Source of the DNA: Planctomyces sp. SH-PL62
Lineage (GTDB): Bacteria; Planctomycetota; Planctomycetia; Planctomycetales; Planctomycetaceae
Direction: 5' to 3'
DNA length: 64,000 nucleotides
Assembly (NCBI GenBank): GCA_945905295.1
Contig: CAMDPX010000001.1
Location: forward strand, 1-64,000
The stretch's first letter is position 1. Every line of letters starts with the position of its first letter. The translations under genes were made by a program, and so were the position numbers. Positions 35,628-43,373 of this stretch are shown in pieces. The notes beneath the pieces were generated by a model, which saw only the letters and a program-made list of their open reading frames with translations, was not told where the DNA came from and ran no database searches.

Positions 35628-37811
35628 ATGCTTCGCGACGAATCCACTCGTGATCTTCTGCAAACGCGGCTGCGGCTGCGGCCGGATTTGGTGTTTCGGC
35701 CGGAACGGTCCAGCGGCGGCGTGTGGTATCACGTCGAGTGCCGCGAGCAGCACCGCTTCTTTCGCATCGGCCTGGCCGAGTACACGTTCGTGTCACTGCT
35801 CGACGGCCACACGACACCGGCCGAGGCGATCAGCTTGACCGCTCGCGAGATGGTTCAGGATGCGATCACGGAAGAGCAAGCGCTGACGATTCTGGTCTGG
35901 CTGCTGGAGAACGGCCTGGCGACCACAACCGACGCCGGCCTGTCCCGCGCGAAGCCGTGGGCCGCCGCCATCGAACAACGCCAACAGCGCAAGACGCTCG
36001 AACGCTTCAACCCGCTGTGGTTGAAGATTTCGCTCGGAAACCCGGATCGACTCGCCGCATTGCTCACGAAACTCTGCGGCTGGATTCACTCAGCTCCCGC
36101 GATGCTGCTGGCCGGTCTGCTCGGCATCGCCGCGCTGGTTACGCTCAACACCGCGTGGCCGGAGTTCGCGAAGTCCGCACGGTCGATCCTCGATCGCGAC
36201 AACTGGCTGTGGCTGACACTCACCTGGCTGGCGTTGAAGATCATCCACGAAGCGTCGCACGCGGTGGCCTGCAAGCGGCTCGGCGGCTCGGTGCCGGAGA
36301 CCGGCGTCATCTTCGTACTGCTGGCTCCGATCGCGTACGTCGATGTGACGTCGTCGCTGCGATTCCGCTCGAAGTGGCAACGCATTCAAATCGCCGCCGC
36401 GGGGATGTACGCCGAACTGCTCATCGCCGCGTTGGCGGTGCTGCTGTCTCAGCAAGTCGCTGCCGAGCTGCCACGGCACCTGTTGTACAACGTGATCGTG
36501 ATGGCGAGCGTGAGCACGCTGGTCTTCAATGCGAACCCGCTGATGAAGTTCGATGGGTACTACATTCTCTCCGACTTGCTGGAGCTGCCGAACCTCGCCC
36601 CGCGCGGCAACGATTCGGTCAGCCGCCTGGTGCGGCGCGGATTGTTCGGCACGGCGGCCACCGGCGTCCGCGAATCCGCGCTGCGGGCGCGATTGATCAC
36701 CGCCTACGGTTTCGCGGCCCTGCTGTGGCGAGTGATCGTGACCGCCGGCCTGGTGATCGCCGCCTCCGCACTGTTTCACGGCCTCGGCGTGTCGCTGGCC
36801 ATTGCCGGCTTGTTGTTCTGGAGCGGCCGGACTCTGCTGCGCTGGTTTCGCGACGGAACAAGATTGCTGTCGTGCAATCCGGCTCGCTTCGCGCGTGCCG
36901 GACTCATGATCGTCGTCACGGCCGCAGCGATCGGCGGCCTGCTGTCGGCCCCGTGGCCCGCCACACGCACGGCTCCGGGCTTCGTCGAGCATCGTGACCT
37001 CGCCGTGATCCGCGCCGGAAGTCCCGGTTTCGTGATCGCCGTACATGTCCACGACGGCCAAGAGGTCCACGCGGGCGACGTGTTGATGGAACTGCAAAAC
37101 CTCGAACTCGAAACCGAAGTCAGCGACCTGCTGTCCGCGATCCGACAATCCGAATTGAAATATCACCGCCTGCTGAAAGACCAAAAGACAGCGGATGCGC
37201 AAGTCGAATCCGGCAACAAAGACGCGTTGGAAAAACGCCTGGCCGAGAAGCAACGCCAATTCGACACGCTGACCGTGACCGCACCGCAAGCGGGCCGAGT
37301 CATGTCCCGATCGCTGCCGTGGCTGCTCGGCACGTTCGCGCAGGAAGGTGACGAGCTGCTCTCCATCGGCGACGACACGCGCAAGGAATTCCTCGCCAGC
37401 GTCGATCAATCCGAAGTCCTTGATCTGCGTGCCGAGTCGAATGTCCCGCTCCGCCTGCACGGAGTCGGCCGCCTCACGGGGCAAGTTCGTCAAGTGACTC
37501 CGCGAGCCAGCCACATCCCGCCTCGCGCCGCGCTGACGGTCATGGCTGGCGGCCCGTTGCCCGTGCGACCGATCTCCAACAAAAACACGAACCACCAAAA
37601 ACAAGACTCGAACTACGAGTTCCCCGAACCGCGAGTCACCGTCCGAGTGACCTTCGACGAATCACTGTCGTCGCAATTGACCTCCGGCACCACCGGCCGC
37701 CTGACCATCCCCGGCCACGCTTACGACTCGCTCGGAGCTGGTCTCTATCAAACCACTCGCCGCTGGCTCAAAGAACAAATCGACCTCGCCTTCATGTCGC
37801 AGTCACCGTGA
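35628..37811 (+). CDS. PqqD-like / M50 metalloprotease / HlyD chimera
   Basis: A 727-residue protein in three parts. Residues 1-105 resemble the winged-helix PqqD-like domain that in peptide-maturation systems binds the leader of a substrate (FRIGLAEYTFVSLLDGHTTP). Residues 150-450 form a polytopic M50 core with the zinc motif HEASH (207-211, IIHEASHAVACKRLGG) and NPLMKFDGYY (303-312, third ligand Asp309), so the catalytic set is complete. Residues about 460-720 are HlyD-like: AVIRAGSPGFVIAVHVHDGQEV, a coiled hairpin, LTVTAPQAGRVMSRSLPW, and a barrel ending at TSGTTGRLTIPG. Combined maturation and export is inferred. It closes the export block; an integrase remnant follows the stop. Confidence 0.85.
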   Translation: MLRDESTRDLLQTRLRLRPDLVFRPERSSGGVWYHVECREQHRFFRIGLAEYTFVSLLDGHTTPAEAISLTAREMVQDAITEEQALTILVWLLENGLATTTDAGLSRAKPWAAAIEQRQQRKTLERFNPLWLKISLGNPDRLAALLTKLCGWIHSAPAMLLAGLLGIAALVTLNTAWPEFAKSARSILDRDNWLWLTLTWLALKIIHEASHAVACKRLGGSVPETGVIFVLLAPIAYVDVTSSLRFRSKWQRIQIAAAGMYAELLIAALAVLLSQQVAAELPRHLLYNVIVMASVSTLVFNANPLMKFDGYYILSDLLELPNLAPRGNDSVSRLVRRGLFGTAATGVRESALRARLITAYGFAALLWRVIVTAGLVIAASALFHGLGVSLAIAGLLFWSGRTLLRWFRDGTRLLSCNPARFARAGLMIVVTAAAIGGLLSAPWPATRTAPGFVEHRDLAVIRAGSPGFVIAVHVHDGQEVHAGDVLMELQNLELETEVSDLLSAIRQSELKYHRLLKDQKTADAQVESGNKDALEKRLAEKQRQFDTLTVTAPQAGRVMSRSLPWLLGTFAQEGDELLSIGDDTRKEFLASVDQSEVLDLRAESNVPLRLHGVGRLTGQVRQVTPRASHIPPRAALTVMAGGPLPVRPISNKNTNHQKQDSNYEFPEPRVTVRVTFDESLSSQLTSGTTGRLTIPGHAYDSLGAGLYQTTRRWLKEQIDLAFMSQSP

Positions 37812-37814
37812 AAG

Positions 37815-38040
37815 CAGGTCGCTGTTTCAAGGATGTCCCCTCGAAGGCGGAACAGCCGCGCGTCGGGATCGGCGGACAAAGACTTATCCAGAATCAACTG
37901 AGCCTTCGGACCAAACACCAGCTTGCGAATCTTGCCGTGGTGTCGAGTCTTCTGCTCGCGCAGTTCAGCGAGCCAGACTTTTTTCGACCAGGTCGCGGCA
38001 GGCCCGACGATGGCGAAATCTCATCTGGAGTTCGTTAGTG
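37815..38040 (-). pseudogene. Tyrosine-recombinase (integrase) remnant
   Basis: Without a start or stop of its own, this minus-strand stretch reads WSKKVWLAELREQKTRHHGK followed by IRKLVFGPKAQLIL and ADPDARLFRL, the region before the catalytic His-x-x-Arg box in planctomycete tyrosine recombinases (W..x..HKTxHHGK..R..GPxAQ..L). The catalytic residues themselves are missing, so it is a dead fragment. It suggests an old integration event next to the export block. Confidence 0.5.
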
Positions 38041-38092
38041 CCAGCAAAACTCGATCGAGAGTCGTCGGTCAGTCGTCTCGTCAAAATCCTTC

Positions 38093-41000
38093 TCAATTTT
38101 GACCAAGCTCCTTCGCGACCATTTCACGCAGCCGCCGCGCGGACCAACTGGCGGGATGCTGTTTCGTCATTTGCTGAGTCGCGGCCTCGAAAGCTGTGAG
38201 CGCGTCCTCTTGTCGTCCGCGCTGATGTTCCACGAGCGTCAGGACGAACTCGGCGGTGGTGTTGCCGTCGGCGAGCAATTGCCGCGAATGCTTCGCCAAT
38301 CGCTCGGCCGCGTCCGTGTCTCCCAACTGAGCTTTCGCCAAACTCAAGAGCGCTGTGAGTCGGACATTGTCGGGCGCTCGCAGTCGTTCGGCGATCGTGA
38401 CGGCGAGCGCCGGATCGCGCAACGTTTCCTCCGCGCACGTCAGCAACAGCCATAACTGGCCGATGTGTAGATCGACTTCGTCGGGCAGGTCGCGCCACAG
38501 TCCGGCCGCTTGCCGATACAGCGGAGCGGCTTCCTCGCGCCGGTTCTTCGCCAGGAGCGTATCGGCCCAATGGCGACAGATGGCGGCGAGCGCATTTTTC
38601 GAGGCGACATCGGCATCGTCGGCGGCGATCAGCGTGCGGAGTTCTTCGTCCGCTTGACGAAAGAGTTGGAGTCCCTCCTCCAGCCGGTCGGACTCAGCGG
38701 AGAGGCGTGCCAGTTGCCCGACGACAACGGCCGCCTGCCGGCGAACATCGGGAGTCAGGCGAACCTTGGGCAGTTTCTGGAACAGCTCGCGCGAGACCAG
38801 CAGCGCTTCCTCCGCCTCGGTCGTTTGACCGAGGTCACGCAGCGCAGCTCCGAAAGCCGCATGGGCGAGCGCGGCGGTTTCGAGGAGATCGGGTTGCGGT
38901 TCGTTCCCGTCCACAAGCTGAGGGACACGGTCAATCGACGAGACCAGCAGGTCGCGCGCAAGCGGCGCTTGTCCGAGCGTCAACCGCAGCAGCGCGGCAT
39001 CGGTGCGGGCCAAGATACGGAGATGCTCGTAATGCGGAACTCCGGGAATCGCGCGGGCCAAGTCATCGAAATCGCCGACCGCTTTTTGGTAGGTGTCGAG
39101 CGCCGCGATGTCACGCCCTTGCCGGCGTTGCAGGTTGGCTAAGGTCACACGGCACAAAGCCTGGCCGTCCAACCAGACGGGATAATTCTTCTCGACCGAC
39201 AACAACGCGGCGTAATGCTGCAAGGCCTGTGTCAGCGAGACGGCCGCCGCATCGAGTTGGTTGACTGCCATTTCCAACTGCGACAGAGCGTGCTCGGCTT
39301 TGGCCGAGACGCGCCGCGTGTCGCGACTGATCGCGGCTCCCGGTTTCGATTCGAGCGACTTGAGCGCGATGCTGAGTTGACTGCGTGCGCCGTCGAAATC
39401 ACCCAGCGGTTGCAGGACGCGAGCCAGACCGAGATGAGCCTCGGCCAGTTCCGCTCGGCGTGGCGAATCGGCAGGCAATGTCGCAGCGCCGCGATTCAGG
39501 AGTTCCAGCGACTTCTCGAAAGCCGACTTGGCGTCGTGGCTTTGTCCTCGGCGTTCGAGCGCCTCGGCGCGTTGTGCGGTGGCGACACCGCGCTCGAACG
39601 TCGCGATGCTCTGCCGTGGTTCGATCACAGACAGACGTTTGTCGGCGGTCTCGAATTCGGTGATCGCGCGATCGAGTTGTCCCAGCATCAGCCGCACATT
39701 GCCCAACCGAATCTGCGCTCGCGCCGCTTCCAGTTGCAGCTTGTCGTCGTCGGAATTCACGCTGGCAAACTTGGCGTAGTCCGTCGCGGCCTGCTCCAGC
39801 AATTGCAGACGCACGGTCTGCGCGCTGGGATAGAACTTGAGCACCTCGTTTACGCCTGTCAGCGAGAGATCGACGGCCTGTTCCGCTTCAGACAATCGCT
39901 CGACGGCCGTTTGCTTGGCGAGCGCCTCGCGGCCACGCGCCCGATTGATGGACACGGCCGCGATCGACGCTGTGACCGCAATCACGAACAGGATCGCGGC
40001 GGCCGACGTTGCCGCTGCTCGATGTTTACGGAGCCAGCGCCGCAGACGATCTGGCCACGGTTCCGGGTAGGCCGAGACCGGTTCGCCAGCCAGCCAAGCG
40101 CGCACGTCTTCCGCCAGTTCGAGCGCTTTCTGATAGCGGTCCTCACGCTTCTTCGCGATCGCCTTCGAGCAAATCGCATCGAGCGCCGCCGGAATGCGCG
40201 GGTCTCGTTGTCGGGCAATTGGCGAAGGTTCCTCGTGGATGAGCTTCAGAATGTCTTTGCTCTTCTTGCCGTGATGCAGCGAGTGCCCGGTGAGGATGTC
40301 ATACAGGATGGCTCCCAACCCATAGATGTCGGAGCGCACGTCAACCTGATCGAGTTGCCCGGCGGCTTGTTCGGGTGGCATGTAACCGGGCGTCCCCAGC
40401 ACTTGTCCGGATTTCGTCTCTTCCACCTGTCCGGCTTCCGTGATGACGATCTGCGAAACGGTGACGTTCGATTCGATCTCCGCCTCGAACTTGGCCAGCC
40501 CCCAATCAATCACGATCGCTTCGCCGTAGCGGCCGATCATCACGTTGTGCGGCTTCAGGTCGCGATGCAGGACGCCTCGCGAATGCGCATATCCCAGCGC
40601 TTGGCAGATGGCGACGAAGGCATCGAGCAGCCTGCGGAATTCGAGGGGATTCTCCCGCCCCGCGAGGCGGGCGTCATGATATTCCTGAATGACGGCCTTC
40701 AGCGTCCGCTTGCCGCGAACCAGTTGCATGCTGAAGTACGGTCGTTGGTCGGAGGAGCCCGTGGCCAGCTCATACACGCGAATGACATTGGGATGTTCCA
40801 ACTGTCCGGTGATCTGAGCTTCGCGCAAGAGACGCGCCACCGCATCCTGATTGCGGCCGAACTTCTCCTTGAGCGTCTTGATCGCCACGTGCCGGTTCAG
40901 GTCGACATCGCGGGCCAGCCAGACTTGGCCCATGCCACCTTGTCCGGTTTCCTCATTGAGATGGAAGTGCGCCTGAGTGCTGCCGACGTTCCAGGTTCCC

Positions 41001-41365
41001 GGATTGGAGCGTGACGACGATGAGTTCGACGGCGTGACCTGCTCGATCGCCGTCTCCTCCGTTTGCGAAAAATCGTCGCGAGCAATCTCGGCCAGCTTGA
41101 TCAGCGAGCCCTCATCCAGGACGTCATTGAGCGTCTTGCGAACGTCGCCGCCGAACTCCTCAAGCCGTTCGGCCACCGCACGCTCGACGCGCGTCCGCTG
41201 CTCGCCGCGAATGAGGCCGTTCGATGCGATGACTTCTGCCAAAGACAGACTTTGTCCCTGCTTGCCAACTTGCCAGTTCGAAACGGTCGCCGCGAGCTGC
41301 TCAAAAGTGATCAAGCCGAATTTGACGCAGAGCGCGCCGAACAGCAGATGTCGTTCAGTCTCCAA
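38093..41365 (-). CDS. Ser/Thr protein kinase with TPR region
   Basis: The 1,090-residue membrane kinase has an N-terminal domain of about 110 residues, a kinase domain (about 135-425), a juxtamembrane stretch, one membrane helix (451-472, AATSAAAILFVIAVTASIAAVS) and a long helical TPR-like C-terminal half (about 480-1080) that should lie outside the cytoplasm. Kinase motifs are complete: glycine loop GQGGMGQVW (141-149), Lys163, HRDLKPHN (267-274) and DWG in place of DFG (287-289), a variant common in this group. Such pknB-like kinases signal from the envelope. It converges on the integrase remnant and is divergent from the ECF sigma gene across a 616-base gap. Confidence 0.95.
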   Translation of the reverse strand: METERHLLFGALCVKFGLITFEQLAATVSNWQVGKQGQSLSLAEVIASNGLIRGEQRTRVERAVAERLEEFGGDVRKTLNDVLDEGSLIKLAEIARDDFSQTEETAIEQVTPSNSSSSRSNPGTWNVGSTQAHFHLNEETGQGGMGQVWLARDVDLNRHVAIKTLKEKFGRNQDAVARLLREAQITGQLEHPNVIRVYELATGSSDQRPYFSMQLVRGKRTLKAVIQEYHDARLAGRENPLEFRRLLDAFVAICQALGYAHSRGVLHRDLKPHNVMIGRYGEAIVIDWGLAKFEAEIESNVTVSQIVITEAGQVEETKSGQVLGTPGYMPPEQAAGQLDQVDVRSDIYGLGAILYDILTGHSLHHGKKSKDILKLIHEEPSPIARQRDPRIPAALDAICSKAIAKKREDRYQKALELAEDVRAWLAGEPVSAYPEPWPDRLRRWLRKHRAAATSAAAILFVIAVTASIAAVSINRARGREALAKQTAVERLSEAEQAVDLSLTGVNEVLKFYPSAQTVRLQLLEQAATDYAKFASVNSDDDKLQLEAARAQIRLGNVRLMLGQLDRAITEFETADKRLSVIEPRQSIATFERGVATAQRAEALERRGQSHDAKSAFEKSLELLNRGAATLPADSPRRAELAEAHLGLARVLQPLGDFDGARSQLSIALKSLESKPGAAISRDTRRVSAKAEHALSQLEMAVNQLDAAAVSLTQALQHYAALLSVEKNYPVWLDGQALCRVTLANLQRRQGRDIAALDTYQKAVGDFDDLARAIPGVPHYEHLRILARTDAALLRLTLGQAPLARDLLVSSIDRVPQLVDGNEPQPDLLETAALAHAAFGAALRDLGQTTEAEEALLVSRELFQKLPKVRLTPDVRRQAAVVVGQLARLSAESDRLEEGLQLFRQADEELRTLIAADDADVASKNALAAICRHWADTLLAKNRREEAAPLYRQAAGLWRDLPDEVDLHIGQLWLLLTCAEETLRDPALAVTIAERLRAPDNVRLTALLSLAKAQLGDTDAAERLAKHSRQLLADGNTTAEFVLTLVEHQRGRQEDALTAFEAATQQMTKQHPASWSARRLREMVAKELGQN

Positions 41366-41458
41366 GACAATCTCCCAAAGTTAGTGGCCGCCCCCAGTGC
41401 GCCTGCCGAATCAGGCTAGTGCCGCAGATCGCAATTGACCTGTCATGAAGAGCAACAA

Positions 41459-41543
41459 TCCCCACGGATGGCATGGCAATACCTCGGATCAATCACGGTT
41501 CCTTGCCTTCCATCCGTGGTATTGCCATGCCATCCGTGGGGAT
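41459..41543. repeat. REPIN-like palindrome with perfect 26-base arms
   Basis: Arms 41459-41484 (ATCCCCACGGATGGCATGGC...) and 41518-41543 are perfect reverse complements. Each arm has an inner dyad (CCACGGATGG), and an extra part-copy (CCATCCGTGG) lies between them, next to the second arm. Confidence 0.85.
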
Positions 41544-41704
41544 CTTCGACCAAAGAGGCACTTTCTCAACGGCAGCGGCGGCGCGGGTGATCGATCAATT
41601 CTGAGTTGTGGCACTAGTTTTTTCGGACGGCACGCATTCGCTCGTCGCCGCGTTCGCCAGAACGCGGGTTTTCTCCGCAATCACCCGCACTCTGGCCAGC
41701 TTGG

Positions 41705-41786
41705 TGAAAAAGTCGTGGAGCACGATTTCATCGTGCTCATTCTCCGAAGAAATTGGGCACGTTGGAAACGTGCCCCACGTTTTTCA
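41705..41786. repeat. REPIN-like palindrome, GTGGAGCACG family
   Basis: Arms of TGAAAAA, GTGG and a self-palindromic stretch (AGCACGATTTCATCGTGCT at left, GGCACGTTGGAAACGTGCC at right) face each other. The two arms differ at several positions, yet each arm has kept its own internal pairing, which points to selection on small hairpins. Related to the element at 19681. Confidence 0.8.
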
Positions 41787-41982
41787 ACAGGCTGTGGCGA
41801 GTGCGGCTACCGTTTTGAAATCGCTTCTTGGACAGCCTCTCAGAATAGATGGCCTGTTCTCGTGGAAACAGGCCATCATCGTTGTAACAGGAAACGAAGG
41901 ACGTCGCTGCCGACCTACGACAGCCGTGATAAGGACCGGCTGGAGTAGGGCATCGTTGGGAGTGGTTGATTATGCTCTCCAC

Positions 41983-42546
41983 ATGGATTCAGAACCGTTT
42001 GAGAAAGTCCTCGCCAGTTTTGTGGCCGGGGAACTGGACGCGACGGCGGAGGTGTTTGATCGCTTCCGGGCCCGATTGGTCGCCTTGGCTCGCTCGCGGA
42101 TTCGAGACCCGCGGCTCCTGGCGAAGTTCGACCCGGAAGACATTGTGCAGTCAGCCTTCTTCACGTTTTGGCGTCGCTGCAAAGAGGGTGAATTTGAACT
42201 CGAAGACTGGGACTCCCTGTGGAACCTCCTGGCGAAGATTACCGAGCGTCGTTGCCATAAGTATTGGAAGCACTATGGCAAGACTTCCAAGCGAAACCTC
42301 CAACGAGAATCGGCCGATGCCGCGGACGTCAGCTCGCCGTCGTCCGATCCACTGCGTGCCGCGATCGTGACGGACCTGCTGGATCGTGCGCTGCAACAAC
42401 TCGATGAGAGCTCGCAATTGACACTGGTGTTGAAGCTGCAAGGTTGCACGGAAGCGGAGATTTGCGAGGCCCTCAAATGCTCGATCCGTTCGGTGCGTCG
42501 CCGAGCAGCACATATTCGCGAAGTGTTGGAAATGGACGACGACTGA
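41983..42546 (+). CDS. ECF-type RNA polymerase sigma factor
   Basis: The 187-residue protein matches the planctomycete-enriched ECF group. Region 2 lies at about 10-75 (FEKVLASFVAGELDATAEVFDRFRARLVALARSRI, then FDPEDIVQSAFFTFWRRC) and region 4 at about 130-185 (LLDRALQQLDESSQLTLVLKL, EAEICEALKCSIRSVRRRAAHIREVLE), with a helix-turn-helix. In this clade ECF genes often neighbour kinase genes; here a truncated kinase gene follows after 26 bases. No anti-sigma factor is visible, which suits regulation by a kinase. The ATG at 41983 aligns with the family start. Confidence 0.92.
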   Translation: MDSEPFEKVLASFVAGELDATAEVFDRFRARLVALARSRIRDPRLLAKFDPEDIVQSAFFTFWRRCKEGEFELEDWDSLWNLLAKITERRCHKYWKHYGKTSKRNLQRESADAADVSSPSSDPLRAAIVTDLLDRALQQLDESSQLTLVLKLQGCTEAEICEALKCSIRSVRRRAAHIREVLEMDDD

Positions 42547-42572
42547 ACCCTGTCACGCTGCGGGAGAATTCC

Positions 42573-43043
42573 ATGGAAACCCCCACACTGTCGGCTGCCG
42601 CTTGGCTCGAATTGGAAGCGATTGTGTCTCGTTTCGAGGAAGCTCTCCACGACCGGCGACACCCTCGAATCGAGGACTACCTGGTTCCATCCGAGGTTGA
42701 CCGGGTGACGCTGCTGCTGGAACTGATCGCCGCCGAAGCCGAACATCGCTGGCGGCACGGGGAGACCTTGGACGGCACGGACTACTTGCCCCGCTTCGCG
42801 CAGAGACTCACGTCTGCGGTTGATCGAGACCGGCTGGCGGACGTGTTGGACGCCGTGCGGAAGAGCGTTCCCCCGCCTCGGCCTGCGAAAGTCGTGGCGA
42901 ATGTGGGACGCCTTACCGATTCGCACGCCAACGACAAATCGAGCCAACTGGGGCGGTTTCAGATCCTCGAGCAACTCTCGACACCGACTGCTGGACCAAC
43001 AAAATCGCCCAGGAAAAAGGCTGCCGGTCGAGCAGATGGTTGA
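42573..43043 (+). pseudogene. Truncated Ser/Thr kinase, N-terminal region only
   Basis: The 156-residue product corresponds to the helical region in front of the kinase domain in ECF-linked planctomycete kinases: FEEALHDRRHPRIEDYLV, LLLELIAAEAEHRWRHGE, and YLPRFAQRL. It reaches LGRFQILEQL, exactly where the first beta-strand and glycine loop of a kinase begin, then passes into unrelated residues (STPTAGPTKSPRKK) and stops. All catalytic parts are missing. The next 300 bases show no kinase code in any frame, so a deletion or rearrangement rather than a simple frameshift is likely. GGGAG precedes the ATG by 7 bases. The truncated protein may still be made. Confidence 0.75.
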
Positions 43044-43159
43044 TTTGAGACTTTCGAGCACTCGTCCACAACGGTAGGGTGATCCGCTCTTGAGTTGACG
43101 GGAATTTGACGGACGTTCGTGGCAAGGGTTTAGCACTTTGCGAATGCCGCGCTCGATCA

Positions 43160-43287
43160 GGGGTCAGGTCTTCGAGTTTCATTTTTGGCACCGCGAATAG
43201 GGCGTGATCTCGGTTGGAATCGCGGTGTGAGAAGAGAGTCAGGGAGGGTTCGTCAGGCCAAAAATAAAATTTGAAGACCTGACCCCG
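43160..43287. repeat. Inverted-repeat element, GGGGTCAGGTC family
   Basis: Arms 43160-43189 and 43257-43287 (GGGGTCAGGTCTTC at their outer ends) are imperfect reverse complements around a 67-base spacer. It lies in the gap of about 330 bases between the truncated kinase and the giant gene; nothing else was recognised in that gap. Last palindromic element of the window. Confidence 0.75.
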
Positions 43288-43373
43288 GCTCTTCGGCTCC
43301 TCGTCAGGACGTGCGGTTTCAGGATGAGACTTTCGACATGGATGTCACGCTCAGATGAACTGCGGAATCTCCG

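Larger units (their letters stand above)
41366..41982. other. Gene-free interval with two palindromic elements between divergent kinase and sigma genes
   Basis: Apart from the two elements described next, no coding pattern is convincing in this stretch. An in-frame extension of the sigma-factor frame reaches back to 41608, but it runs straight through the second palindrome and matches nothing, so it is not taken as coding. The promoters of both flanking genes should lie here. Confidence 0.6.

Noticed and set aside
39215-41014. Plus-strand open frame of about 600 codons opposite the kinase gene
   Set aside because: The minus strand there encodes an unmistakable kinase with all motifs; the plus-strand translation shows no family pattern.
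41608-41982. Extended N-terminus for the sigma factor
   Set aside because: The in-frame extension runs across a palindromic element and has no similarity to sigma factors, which begin at the chosen Met.
43044-43373. Frameshifted remainder of the truncated kinase
   Set aside because: No kinase motif was found in any frame of this gap; it holds an inverted repeat and otherwise no recognisable code.
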